The translations under genes were made by a program, and so were the position numbers. The notes under the pieces are model-generated. The model did no database searches and was not told the origin of the DNA. It saw only the letters and a list, made by a program, of their open reading frames with translations. A stretch of DNA of 64,000 nucleotides from Microbacterium terrisoli (lineage in GTDB: Bacteria > Actinomycetota > Actinomycetes > Actinomycetales > Microbacteriaceae): positions 1,488,001 to 1,552,000 of the forward strand of contig NZ_CP133019.1 in the NCBI RefSeq assembly GCF_030866805.1. The letters run 5' to 3'. Positions 1 through 8,797 of this stretch are shown here, piece after piece (positions within the stretch are counted from its first letter, which is position 1; each line of letters starts with the position of its first letter).

Positions 1-1023
1 CTCGGCGATGCGGTCGGCGGAGGGCAGACGTCCGGTCGCATCGGCGGTCACGACCTCGACCCAGCCTTCGATCGTGGCCAGCAGGTTCTCCAGGCGCGCG
101 AGGGCGGCCGTCTGCGCTTCGGATCGCGCCGGCAGCAGCGCGCCGCTCTCGAGCGCCTCGCGCAGTTCTTGCGGGTTGTTGGGGTCGAAGCGTCCTGCCA
201 TGTCTTCGAGCGCATCGGTGTCGACGTGCACTCCGCGTGCGAACTCGGTCACCTGGGCGATCACGTGCAGCCGCAGCCAACGCGCGTGCCGGAACAGACG
301 CGCGTGCGCGAGTTCGCGCGTGGACAGATACAGTGCGAGCTGATCTTCGGGCACTCCGAGATCACGTCCGAAATCGGCGAAGTTCTGCGGCAGGATCGCG
401 GCCGTGCCGGCGGGCATCACCGGGATTCCGACATCGCCGCCGGAGACCACCTGCAACGAGAGCTGTCCGATCACCTGCCCGAGCTGGGTGGCGAACATGC
501 TGCCTCCCAGCGTGCGCATCACCTGGCCGGCACCCTGCACGAGCTGCTGCATCTCCTCGGGCGCCTGCGAGCGCAGTGCCTCGGTCAGCGCGTCGGCGAT
601 GCTCGTGGCCACGGGCTCTGCGAGCTCCTGCCACACCGGCAGGGTGGCCTCCACCCACTGTCCGCGCGTCATCGCCTGCGGCGGCGAGCCGAGGTCCGAG
701 ATGGCGGTGGCTTCGCTGAGCCACAGCGTCGCCAGCGTGAAGGCCTGGTCGAACTCGCCGCGCTGGCCGGTGGTCACACCCTTGTCGCTCTGGTTCGCGA
801 TGTGCAGTGCCTGGCGCTTGGCCAGATCCCACGCAATGCCGCCGGCAGGGGCGTTGCGCAGCGCCTGCTGCATCTGATTCATGATGCCCTGCATCATCGC
901 CGGGTCGACGCCCAGTGCGCGCAGCTGCTCGAGCTGCTCGGGATCGGGCGTGCCCGATGCGCCGAAGAGCTGCCGCATGAGCTCGGCGAAATCGTCCTCG
1001 GGGGAGCGGTCGTCGTCTGCCAC
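1..1023 (-). CDS. Zinc-dependent metalloprotease, DUF2342 family (C-terminus off the window)
   Basis: The first 341 codons are visible; the 3' end lies beyond base 1. The start is a GTG at 1023 preceded by AAAGGCG. Around residues 225-235 the reading frame gives ELAHARLF, the E-x-x-H type signature of the DUF2342/TIGR03624 putative hydrolase family, which is annotated as zinc-dependent metalloproteases and is typical of actinobacteria. The gene is divergent from a PDZ/S16 protease followed by UPF0182. The same three families are neighbours in mycobacteria (Rv3195, Rv3194c, Rv3193c), which supports the call. The substrate is unknown. Confidence 0.85.
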   Translation of the reverse strand, partial: MADDDRSPEDDFAELMRQLFGASGTPDPEQLEQLRALGVDPAMMQGIMNQMQQALRNAPAGGIAWDLAKRQALHIANQSDKGVTTGQRGEFDQAFTLATLWLSEATAISDLGSPPQAMTRGQWVEATLPVWQELAEPVATSIADALTEALRSQAPEEMQQLVQGAGQVMRTLGGSMFATQLGQVIGQLSLQVVSGGDVGIPVMPAGTAAILPQNFADFGRDLGVPEDQLALYLSTRELAHARLFRHARWLRLHVIAQVTEFARGVHVDTDALEDMAGRFDPNNPQELREALESGALLPARSEAQTAALARLENLLATIEGWVEVVTADATGRLPSADRIAE

Positions 1024-1145
1024 TTCAGTCGCCTTTCAGCAGGGTGTCCGCGTGTGGTTCTACGCTAGTCGCACGGATCCCGGTGATCTGCGACCGAGGG
1101 CTCCTCACCTGTACGCCGGTCGCGAACGAGGTGGGAAGGACTCCT

Positions 1146-2264
1146 GTGGCTCTGTTCGACGAGAACGTGACGGTCGCGCCCGCGCCGCGCCGACGGCGCC
1201 CCCGGGGCACCGTCATCGGCATCTGGGCGATCAGTGTGGCGGTGGTGGTGCTGCTGATTCTCACGTTCCTGCCGACGGCCTACGTGATCCAGCGACCCGG
1301 ACCGGTGTTCGACACGCTCGGCAGTGCGCAGAACGCGTCCGGCAAAGAGGTGCCGCTGATCACCGTGTCGGGTGCGCCGACCTATCCGACGGCCGGCGCG
1401 CTGTTCCTTCTGACCGTTCAGGTGGTCGGAAACCCGCAGCAGACGCCGTCGTGGCTGCAGCTGGCCGGCGCGTGGTTCGATCCGTCTCGTGCGGTCGTGC
1501 CGATCCAGGCCGTCTTCCCCGCCGGCCAGACGTCGCAGGAGCGCGACCAGGAGTCGGCGGAGATGATGGTCGACTCGCAGAAGGAGGCGACAGCGGCGGC
1601 TCTGACCGAACTCGGCTACACCGTGACGCCCAAGCTGACGGTCTACTCGCTGGTCGAGGACTCGGCATCCGATGGCATTCTGCAGAAGGGCGACGTGATC
1701 ACCGAGGCCGACGGCACGAAGATCACGGATGCCGACACCCTGCGCGATGTGATCGCCAAGGGTGACGGCGCGCCGGTCGCGATGACCATCATCAGAGACG
1801 GCAAGACCGAGCACGTGTCGGTGACCCCGAAGCAGGCCACCGTGGACGGCAAGACGGCGTGGCTGATCGGGGTGACACTGACCACGGACTTCGACTTCCC
1901 CGTCGATGTGACCTTGCAGCTGAACGACGTGGGCGGCCCGTCGGCGGGCATGATGTTCGCGCTGGGCATCATCGACACGATGACTCCGGGTGAGCTGAAC
2001 GGCGGCAAGAAGATCGCCGGGACCGGCACCATCGATGCGAAGGGAGACGTCGGTGCGATCGGGGGCATCCGGCAGAAGCTTTTCGGGGCCGCCGACGCGG
2101 GAGCACGCTACTTCCTGGCCCCGGCATCCAACTGCGATGAAGTCGTCGGGCACGTCCCCTCGGGCCTGCGCGTGTTCGCAGTGAAGAAGCTCGATGACTC
2201 GATGCGGGTGCTCGAAGCGGTCAGCGCCGGCGGCGATCTGAATGCACTGCCGACCTGTCACTGA
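1146..2264 (+). CDS. YlbL-type membrane-anchored PDZ / Lon-like S16 serine protease
   Basis: The 372-residue protein is predicted to be anchored by one N-terminal membrane segment (about residues 22-43) and to act outside the cytoplasmic membrane. A PDZ-like domain follows at about 160-240, then a C-terminal Lon-type S16 domain. The catalytic dyad is visible: Ser266 in GGPSAGMMF and Lys311 in GGIRQKLFG. The GTG start at 1146 is chosen because GGAAGGA lies 5 bases upstream; the frame is open 34 codons further but that stretch is not protein-like. In Bacillus the family helps processing of envelope proteins; here the substrate is unknown. The gene sits 43 bp ahead of UPF0182, a conserved pairing. 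Confidence 0.9.
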   Translation: MALFDENVTVAPAPRRRRPRGTVIGIWAISVAVVVLLILTFLPTAYVIQRPGPVFDTLGSAQNASGKEVPLITVSGAPTYPTAGALFLLTVQVVGNPQQTPSWLQLAGAWFDPSRAVVPIQAVFPAGQTSQERDQESAEMMVDSQKEATAAALTELGYTVTPKLTVYSLVEDSASDGILQKGDVITEADGTKITDADTLRDVIAKGDGAPVAMTIIRDGKTEHVSVTPKQATVDGKTAWLIGVTLTTDFDFPVDVTLQLNDVGGPSAGMMFALGIIDTMTPGELNGGKKIAGTGTIDAKGDVGAIGGIRQKLFGAADAGARYFLAPASNCDEVVGHVPSGLRVFAVKKLDDSMRVLEAVSAGGDLNALPTCH

Positions 2265-2307
2265 CCCGTTCGGCGTACGCACACGCGCGGCCTCCTAGGA
2301 TGAGTGG

Positions 2308-5214
2308 GTGACCTCCACACCCGCACCCGCCCCGGCCACGCCCCGCCGTTCTCGTCGTGTCATCGCGATCTCGCTCGTCATCATCGCCGTGCTGGTGGTG
2401 GCCTTCTTCGTCTTCGCGAATCTGTACACCGACTGGCTCTGGTACGACCAGCTCGGTTTCCAGACCGTTCTGGTCACCGGCTGGGGCTGGCGCATCGGCA
2501 TGTTCGCCATCGGCTTCTTCGGCATGGCCGTTCCGGTGTGGCTGTGCATCCAGCTGGCCTATCGGCTGCGCCCCGTGTACGCACGGCTCAGCTCGCAGCT
2601 GGACCGCTACCAAGAGGTCGTCGAGCCGCTGCGGCGGTTGGCGATGTGGGGGATCCCGATCTTCTTCGGCTTCTTCGCCGGGTTCGCCGCATCCACGCAA
2701 TGGGAGACGGCTGCGCTGTGGGTCAACGGCGTGACCACGAAGGTCACCGACCCGCAGTTCCACCTGGATACCGGCTTCTACATGTTCGCGATGCCGTTCT
2801 ACAGTGCGCTGCTCGGGTTCAGCTCGGCCGTGCTGCTGATCTGCCTGCTGGTGTCGGCGGTGGTGTCGTACCTCTACGGTTCGGTGCGCGTCGCCCAGCG
2901 CGAGCTGCGCATCTCGAAGGCCGCGCGCATCCAGTTCGCCGTGCTGGCCGGCGTCTACCTGCTCCTGCAGGCGGCCAGCCTCTGGCTGGACCGCTACAAG
3001 ACACTGGTCGCCGACAACGGTCAGATCACGGGGCCGGACTACACCACCGTGAATGCGGTGATCCCCGGACAGATGATCCTGGCGATCATCGCCGCGATCG
3101 TGGCGATCCTGTTCTTCGTCACTGCGGTGGTGGGACACTGGCGCTACCCCCTGATCGCGACCGGACTGCTGATCGTCTCGGCGATCGTGCTGGGCATGGC
3201 GTATCCGTGGGTCGTCAATGCCGTGCAGGTGCGCCCGAACCAGCTGAACCTGCAGGCCGACTACGTGCAGAAGAACATGAAGGCGACCGACGTCGCCTAT
3301 GGCCTGGACGACATGCAGACCACGGACTTCGCGGCCAAGACGAACGTCACGAAGGGACAGCTGCGCTCGGACGCGCAGACCACCGCGCAGATCCGCATCA
3401 TGGACCCGGCCATCATCGGACCGACCGTGCAGCAGCTCGAGCAGTACCGCTCGTACTACCAGTTCAAGAATCCCCTGGACGTCGACCGCTACAACATCGG
3501 CGGGCAGTCGCAGGACTCCGTCGTATCGGTGCGTGAACTGAACCTGTCGGCGCTGGGTGCCCAGGCGACGTGGCAGAACACGACGCAGATCTATACGCAC
3601 GGTTACGGCCTGGTGGTCGCCAAGGGCAATGCCCGCACCACCGACGGCAAGCCGGTGTTCTTGGAGCGCGGCATCCCGAGCAGTGGGTTCCTCACCGCGG
3701 AGGACTATCAGCCCCGCGTGTACTTCGGTGAGAACTCGCCGACGTACTCGATCGTCGGCGGCCCGAAGGGGTCGGCGCCGATCGAGCTGGACTACCTGTC
3801 CGGTACCGACAAAGAGGTCAAGACCACCTTCACCGGCAACGGCGGCCCGAACGTGGGCAGCTGGTTCAACCGGCTGGTGTACGCCCTGAAGTTCCAGTCG
3901 GAGCAGATCCTGTTCTCGGACAGCATCAACCCCGAGTCGCAGATCCTCTACGACCGCAACCCGGCCCAGCGCGTGCACCAGGTCGCGCCGTACCTGACAC
4001 TGGACAGCGACGCATACCCGACGGTCGTGGACGGCCGGATCGTGTGGGTCGTCGACGGCTACACGGCCAGCGCCGACTACCCGTACTCGCACAAGACGAG
4101 CTTCTCGAAGGCCATCGCCGACTCGTCGAACCCCACCCCGTCGATCGCGATGGACGACATCAACTACATCCGCAACTCGGTGAAGGCCACTGTGGACGCA
4201 TACGACGGGCACGTCACGCTCTATGCCTGGGACGATCAGGACCCGGTGCTGAAGGCGTGGCAGAAGATCTACCCGAACACGGTCAAGCCGCTGTCGGCGA
4301 TGTCGGGGGAGCTGATCAGCCACGTGCGATACCCCACCGATCTGTTCAAGGTGCAGCGCTCGATCCTCGGGACGTACCACGTCAGCGACCCGCAGTCGTT
4401 CATCCGCGGCGACAACCAGTGGCTCACGCCCAACGACCCGCAGAACAGCCAGGAGCTGCAGCCGCCGTATTACTTGACGATGGCGATGCCCGGCCAGGAT
4501 GCGCCGCAGTACTCGATGTTCACCAGCTACATTCCGCAGGGTTCGAGCGATACCTCGCGCAACGTGCTGATGGGGTATCTCGCGGTGGACTCGAATGCCG
4601 GTGACAAATCCGGCGCCAAGCGCGCCGACTACGGCAAGCTGCGCATGCTCGAGATCAGTGCGGAGACACCCGTTCCCGGTCCCGGTCAGGTGCAGGCGAA
4701 CTTCGACGCGCAGCCCGAGGTGTCGCAATACATCAACCTGCTCAAACAAGGCCAGTCTCAGGTGCTCCCCGGCAACCTGCTGACGCTGCCGGTCGGCGGC
4801 GGCTTCCTGTATGTGCAGCCTGTGTTCGTGCAGTCCTCGGGTGAGACGAAGGTGCCGACCCTGCAGCGGGTGCTGGTAGCGTTCGGCGACCAGATCGCAT
4901 TCGAAGACACGCTGGCCGATGCCCTCAACTCGCTGTTCGGCGGCGACTCCGGAGCCTCCACGGGCGATGAGAACGTCACCCCGACCCCGGCACCGTCACC
5001 ATCGGGCACGGAAACGACCAAACCCGGCACGGGCGGCCCGACCAGCCCCGGCACGTCGGTCGAGTTCCAGGCAGCGCTGCAGCAGGCAAAGACCGCCCTT
5101 GCGGACCGGCAGGCGGCGCTCGCGAGGGGCGACTGGACGGCGTACGGCAAGGCCGACGCCGAGCTGACCAAGGCGATCGACGCGCTGCTGAAGCTGGAGG
5201 GCCAGCAGCCCTGA
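2308..5214 (+). CDS. UPF0182 family membrane protein
   Basis: A 968-residue protein with about seven hydrophobic segments in the first 330 residues (for example near residues 20-40, 58-80, 112-130 and 168-190), followed by a large domain of about 550 residues, probably extracytoplasmic. The C-terminal tail is rich in Pro, Thr and Gly (about 890-920) and ends in a short charged helix. Length and architecture match UPF0182, a family of unknown function common in actinobacteria. The start is GTG 2308 with AGGA 7 bases upstream. It is probably co-transcribed with the YlbL-type protease. Confidence 0.93.
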   Translation: MTSTPAPAPATPRRSRRVIAISLVIIAVLVVAFFVFANLYTDWLWYDQLGFQTVLVTGWGWRIGMFAIGFFGMAVPVWLCIQLAYRLRPVYARLSSQLDRYQEVVEPLRRLAMWGIPIFFGFFAGFAASTQWETAALWVNGVTTKVTDPQFHLDTGFYMFAMPFYSALLGFSSAVLLICLLVSAVVSYLYGSVRVAQRELRISKAARIQFAVLAGVYLLLQAASLWLDRYKTLVADNGQITGPDYTTVNAVIPGQMILAIIAAIVAILFFVTAVVGHWRYPLIATGLLIVSAIVLGMAYPWVVNAVQVRPNQLNLQADYVQKNMKATDVAYGLDDMQTTDFAAKTNVTKGQLRSDAQTTAQIRIMDPAIIGPTVQQLEQYRSYYQFKNPLDVDRYNIGGQSQDSVVSVRELNLSALGAQATWQNTTQIYTHGYGLVVAKGNARTTDGKPVFLERGIPSSGFLTAEDYQPRVYFGENSPTYSIVGGPKGSAPIELDYLSGTDKEVKTTFTGNGGPNVGSWFNRLVYALKFQSEQILFSDSINPESQILYDRNPAQRVHQVAPYLTLDSDAYPTVVDGRIVWVVDGYTASADYPYSHKTSFSKAIADSSNPTPSIAMDDINYIRNSVKATVDAYDGHVTLYAWDDQDPVLKAWQKIYPNTVKPLSAMSGELISHVRYPTDLFKVQRSILGTYHVSDPQSFIRGDNQWLTPNDPQNSQELQPPYYLTMAMPGQDAPQYSMFTSYIPQGSSDTSRNVLMGYLAVDSNAGDKSGAKRADYGKLRMLEISAETPVPGPGQVQANFDAQPEVSQYINLLKQGQSQVLPGNLLTLPVGGGFLYVQPVFVQSSGETKVPTLQRVLVAFGDQIAFEDTLADALNSLFGGDSGASTGDENVTPTPAPSPSGTETTKPGTGGPTSPGTSVEFQAALQQAKTALADRQAALARGDWTAYGKADAELTKAIDALLKLEGQQP

Positions 5215-5225
5215 CCTCCCCGCCG

Positions 5226-5307
5226 GTCGAAATCATGTGATCTCGACCTCGACACACCGTTTTGACGTCAATTCGATGTGCCCCCGTCGAAGTCACATGA
5301 TTTCGGC
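5226..5307. repeat. 82-bp nested palindromic intergenic repeat, copy 1
   Basis: The outer arms CGAAATCATGTGA (5228-5240) and TCACATGATTTCG (5293-5305) are perfect inverted repeats of 13 bp. The centre carries a second palindrome around TTGACGTCAA, flanked by CACAC and GTGTG-like arms. A second copy at 25659 aligns over the same 82 bases without gaps; I count 67 identical positions. Both copies follow the stop codon of a plus-strand gene. It is non-coding. The function is unknown; it could be a REP-like or miniature mobile element or an RNA 3' structure. Confidence 0.8.
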
Positions 5308-5419
5308 AAGCGGGCGGCGTCGCTGCAGCGCTCGGTGCGGGCGTGTCTGGGGCGAGGCGGAGGTCCGAGTGCGTTCGATTCGCCCCGTCGGGGTCCGCGT
5401 GTTAGGCTGTTCAACGTGC

Positions 5420-5493
5420 CGCGGGGTGGAGCAGCTCGGTAGCTCGCTGGGCTCATAACCCAGAGGTCGTAGGTTCAAATCCTGCCCCCGCAA
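5420..5493 (+). tRNA. Initiator tRNA-fMet (CAT)
   Basis: A complete cloverleaf with CAT anticodon in the loop CTCATAA. Three features mark it as initiator: an unpaired C1 x A72 at the end of the acceptor stem, three consecutive G-C pairs in the anticodon stem (GGG/CCC), and A11:U24 in the D stem. The 3' CCA is not encoded. A strong terminator follows 6 bases later. Confidence 0.95.
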
Positions 5494-5499
5494 CAAGAT

Positions 5500-5527
5500 G
5501 AAGGCCCTCGCGAAAGCGAGGGCCTTC
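5500..5527. terminator. Rho-independent terminator after tRNA-fMet
   Basis: Perfect 12-bp stem GAAGGCCCTCGC / GCGAGGGCCTTC with a GAAA tetraloop, followed by TGCTTT. It lies between the tRNA and the convergent flavin reductase gene and could serve both strands. Confidence 0.85.
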
Positions 5528-5554
5528 TGCTTTGCAGGCGGTCCGGGTGCGAGC

Positions 5555-6166
5555 TCAGCGCCGGTACTCGGACCGCCAGCGCACGAGCGGGCGGGCGCCC
5601 GCGGGCGCATCCGATCCCATCGCGACCACGCGTCCGACCACGAGCCGATGTGTGGCAACCGGGTGCACATCCGTCACCCGCAGTTCGAACCATGCCAGGG
5701 CGCCTTCGATCAGGGCCGGACCGTGAGGTTCGCGGCGGAAGAAGGGCACCTGATCGAGCAATCCCACCAGCGGCGCACCGCCCCAGCCGAGCCTGTCGGC
5801 GACCGACCCTTGGCGGTCGGTGAGAAGATTCAGGGTGAACCGTCCCGTGTCGACCACGACATCCGCCATTCTCGACAGCTCATACAGGCTGACGAGCATC
5901 GTCGGCGGGTCGTAAGACACCGATAGGAAGTCCGTGACGGTCACCGCATGGTCCCATCTGCCCTGCCGTGCAGTGAGCACCGCCACCCCCTTGGCCGCGT
6001 GCGTGGAAGCCGTCTTGTACGCGTCCTCGTCCGCCGAGGTGGGCACCTCGGCGAGCACACGACCGGCGTCTCGCGGAGGTGACCCGGCCGGACCTCCGAC
6101 GGAATGCCGAGGGATGCCGGAACCCGCGCCGGTCAGCGCGTTCGCGGGGCCGGCCTCGGCAGACAT
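5555..6166 (-). CDS. Flavin reductase-like domain protein
   Basis: 203 residues. After a variable N-terminus, residues about 55-200 carry the flavin reductase (FMN-binding split barrel) pattern: a K-G-V-A-V-L-T strand, AVTVTDFLSVSYDPP, then a strand-rich region with FTLNLL and ALAWFELRV. Proteins of this type usually reduce FMN or FAD with NAD(P)H, often for a partner monooxygenase; none is adjacent. The ATG at 6166 overlaps the TGA of the upstream peroxidase-type gene by one base (TGATG), so the two are translationally coupled. A longer frame exists upstream but would overlap that gene almost entirely. Confidence 0.8.
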   Translation of the reverse strand: MSAEAGPANALTGAGSGIPRHSVGGPAGSPPRDAGRVLAEVPTSADEDAYKTASTHAAKGVAVLTARQGRWDHAVTVTDFLSVSYDPPTMLVSLYELSRMADVVVDTGRFTLNLLTDRQGSVADRLGWGGAPLVGLLDQVPFFRREPHGPALIEGALAWFELRVTDVHPVATHRLVVGRVVAMGSDAPAGARPLVRWRSEYRR

Positions 6167-6519
6167 CAGGCGTTCGCGTGCGCGTGCCCGTGCACGGCGT
6201 CCAACGCGTTCAGCGCAATGACCGAGTGCGCATACGCTCCGCCAGCGCGCATCTCGGCGGCGACCCAGATCGCCTCCATGATCTCCTCGTCCGAGGCTCC
6301 CTTGCGCGAGGCCAGCTTCGTGTGGCTGTCGATGCAGTAGGGGCACTGCGTGGTATGCGCGACGGCGACGGCGATCAGCTGCTTGGTCTTCTCGTCCAGG
6401 GCGCCCTCAGCGAACACCTGCGCGCTGAACGCCTCGAATGCCGCAGCCGTGTCGGGAGCAAGTTCGCGACGCTTGCGCGCCATCTCGGGGGTGCGCTTGG
6501 GGTACATCGAGTCGGTCAT
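6166..6519 (-). CDS. AhpD-like carboxymuconolactone decarboxylase family protein
   Basis: 117 residues. The AhpD-type redox motif is intact: CPYCIDSH at about residues 63-70, preceded by KTKQLIAVAVAHTTQ. Such small helical proteins act in peroxide or disulfide redox chemistry, or as YcfA/CMD-type enzymes of unknown substrate. ATG 6519 has AAAGGA 6 bases upstream. It is first in a two-gene operon with the flavin reductase, suggesting a shared redox role. It is divergent from the nitrilase-family gene. Confidence 0.85.
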   Translation of the reverse strand: MTDSMYPKRTPEMARKRRELAPDTAAAFEAFSAQVFAEGALDEKTKQLIAVAVAHTTQCPYCIDSHTKLASRKGASDEEIMEAIWVAAEMRAGGAYAHSVIALNALDAVHGHAHANA

Positions 6520-6603
6520 GAGAATCCTTTCGTTGGTCTGTTCCAGGCTATGCCCGCTGCGACACGGGTTGCCCGGGGCGCGCACCACCGCGAGGATGGA
6601 AGC

Positions 6604-7434
6604 ATGACCGAGGCGATCCCCACTGACGTGCCGACGGCCGAGCCGGTGGCGCTTGCCGTCGCGCAGTTCGCGCCGACGACGGATGCCTCGGCCAACCTCG
6701 AGCAGATCACCGCTCTGACCGCCCTCGCGGTCGCCCGCGGCGCGGGCGTCGTGGTCTTCCCGGAATACTCCAGCGCGTTCCTGGATCCGTTCGATGAGAG
6801 TCTGGCCGGCCACGCGCAGCCCCTCGACGGCCCGTTCACGGCCGCGCTGACCCGCCTGGCCGCCGAGCACGACATCCACATCGTCGCGGGTCTGCTCGAA
6901 CGCGCGCATGCCTCCCGCGTGCACAACACACTCGTCGCCGTCGGCGGCGACGGGATCCGCGCCCGGTACCGCAAGACGCATCTGTACGACGCGTTCGGGC
7001 AGCGTGAATCCGACTGGGTCGAGCCGGGGGAGCTCGCCGAGCCCGAGACATTCGTCGTGGGCGGGGTGCGCTTCGGACTGCAGACCTGCTACGACCTGCG
7101 CTTTCCCGAAGTGACGCGGACTGTCGCCGATGCCGGGGCCGATGCCGTCCTGGTGCCCGCGCAGTGGGTGCGGGGACCGCTCAAAGAGATGCACTGGCGC
7201 ACTCTGATCCAAGCGCGTGCGATCGAGAACACCGTCTATGTCGCCGGTGCCGATCATCCGCCGCCGCTCGGAGTGGGAAACTCCATGATCGTCGACCCGC
7301 AGGGTGTCACCGTCGCGGCCGTCGGCACTGCGACCGACGTCGCCGTGGCCTCGGTGAGCCCCGCAGCCATCGCCGCCGTGCGACGGATCAACCCGTCCCT
7401 TGCATTGCGCCGCTATCGCGTGGTGCCGCGCTGA
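6604..7434 (+). CDS. Carbon-nitrogen hydrolase (nitrilase superfamily)
   Basis: 276 residues with the full Glu-Lys-Cys triad of the nitrilase superfamily: Glu in FPEYSSAF, Lys in YRKTHLYDAF and Cys in LQTCYDLRFPE. These cytosolic enzymes hydrolyse C-N bonds of amides or nitriles; the RKTHLYD and CYDLRFPE contexts resemble the omega-amidase/Nit2 branch, so an amidase is more likely than a true nitrilase. ATG 6604 follows GAGGATGGAAGC. Substrate unknown. It converges with the aminotransferase gene, which is notable because omega-amidases work downstream of glutamine transaminases; the link is inference. Confidence 0.88.
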   Translation: MTEAIPTDVPTAEPVALAVAQFAPTTDASANLEQITALTALAVARGAGVVVFPEYSSAFLDPFDESLAGHAQPLDGPFTAALTRLAAEHDIHIVAGLLERAHASRVHNTLVAVGGDGIRARYRKTHLYDAFGQRESDWVEPGELAEPETFVVGGVRFGLQTCYDLRFPEVTRTVADAGADAVLVPAQWVRGPLKEMHWRTLIQARAIENTVYVAGADHPPPLGVGNSMIVDPQGVTVAAVGTATDVAVASVSPAAIAAVRRINPSLALRRYRVVPR

Positions 7435-7480
7435 CCGCACTGCCTTGGCCGCACTGCCGTGACCACCGCACGGCGCTGCC

Positions 7481-8707
7481 TCAGCGCAGCCGCTGCAGAC
7501 GGGCTGAGGCATCCTCGATCACGTCCACCCGCTTGCAGGCGGCGAACCGTACGAACGACGCGTAGCGCGCACGATGGGCAGGCGTGACGAACGCGGTCAG
7601 GGGAATGCCGACCACACCGGCGCGCTCGGGCAGGTCGCGGCAGAATTGCGCGGCGTCCGTGACCGCGAGCGGTGCGGCGTCGGCGACCGTGAAATACGTG
7701 CCCTGCGGCGGCAGCACCGTGAATCCGGCAGCGGACAGGCCGCTGCCCAGCAGGGCGCTCTTGGCACGCATCGTCGCGGCGATCCCGGTGAAATACGCAT
7801 CGGGCAGCCGCAGCGCCGTCGCGATCGCCGGCTGGAAGGGCGTTCCGCCGGCATATGTGAGGAACTGCTTGACGGCCAGCACGGCGTCGACGAGGTCGGC
7901 AGGACCCGTGAACCAGCCGATCTTCCAGCCGGTCACCGAAAAGCTCTTGGCCGCCGACGAGATCGACAGCGTGCGCTCCCATGCCCCCGGCAGCGTCGCG
8001 ATCGGCACGTGGGGCCCGTCGAACACCAGGTGCTCGTACACCTCGTCGGTCACGATGACCGCGTCGTGTCGTTCGGCCAGCCGCACGACTTCTTCGCGGA
8101 CGGCGTCGGTGAACACCATGCCGGTGGGGTTGTGCGGATCGTTGACGAGGATCACGCGCGTGCGATCGGTCACGGCAGCCCGCAGCTCGTCGAGGTCGGG
8201 CTGGAAGTCCGGCGCCCGCAACGGCACGGGCACCAGGCGGGCGCCCGCCAGCGCGACGCACGCCGCATAGGAGTCGTAGTAGGGCTCGAAGACCACGACC
8301 TCGTCGTCCGGTTCGCCGGTCAGTGCGAGGATCGCCGCGGCGATGGCCTCGGTGGCACCCGCGGTGATGATGATGTCACGCTCGGGGTCGAGGATCGTTC
8401 CGTAGAAGCGGCGCTGGTGCTCGGCGACCGCAGTGCGCAGCTCCAGGATGCCGCGTCCGGGCGGGTACTGGTTGGCGCCCTCCGCGATCGCCCGACGTGC
8501 CGCATCGAGCACTTCGGCCGGGCCGTCTTCGTCGGGAAAGCCCTGACCGAGATTGACCGCCCCTGTTCGGGTGGCGAGTGCGCTCATCTCTGCGAAAATG
8601 GTGGGGATGCCGCGGCCGTCCTCGTCGAGCAGACCTGCGCCCTCAGCGGTGCGGCGCCAGGCGCCGGAGAAGTCTCGCACGCCGTCCACGCTACTCGCAC
8701 GGCACAC
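7481..8707 (-). CDS. Class I/II PLP-dependent aminotransferase
   Basis: 408 residues of fold-type I aminotransferase. Visible features: FAEMSALATRTGAVNLGQGF near the N-terminus, NQYPPGRG, NDPHNPTGMVF, and the PLP lysine in SSAAKSFSVTGWKIGW. The opening motif is shared with the actinobacterial group that includes Rv0858c (assigned as DapC) and with glutamine/methionine/kynurenine transaminases, so the amino donor cannot be fixed from sequence. The start is uncertain: GTG codons at 8707, 8689 and 8680 are all in frame and none has a clear ribosome binding site. It converges with an amidase-type nitrilase. Confidence 0.88.
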   Translation of the reverse strand: MCRASSVDGVRDFSGAWRRTAEGAGLLDEDGRGIPTIFAEMSALATRTGAVNLGQGFPDEDGPAEVLDAARRAIAEGANQYPPGRGILELRTAVAEHQRRFYGTILDPERDIIITAGATEAIAAAILALTGEPDDEVVVFEPYYDSYAACVALAGARLVPVPLRAPDFQPDLDELRAAVTDRTRVILVNDPHNPTGMVFTDAVREEVVRLAERHDAVIVTDEVYEHLVFDGPHVPIATLPGAWERTLSISSAAKSFSVTGWKIGWFTGPADLVDAVLAVKQFLTYAGGTPFQPAIATALRLPDAYFTGIAATMRAKSALLGSGLSAAGFTVLPPQGTYFTVADAAPLAVTDAAQFCRDLPERAGVVGIPLTAFVTPAHRARYASFVRFAACKRVDVIEDASARLQRLR

Positions 8708-8797
8708 ACGTGGCTCACATAGCTACGCCGGAGACTCGCCATAAGCAAAACACAGAATTCATCGGCATGCTTGTCTCAACAGCGTGAAGGAGCAACG

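Noticed and set aside
2221..4749. 842-codon minus-strand frame
   Set aside because: It lies opposite UPF0182 and reads as His/Arg/Val-rich noise with no domain.
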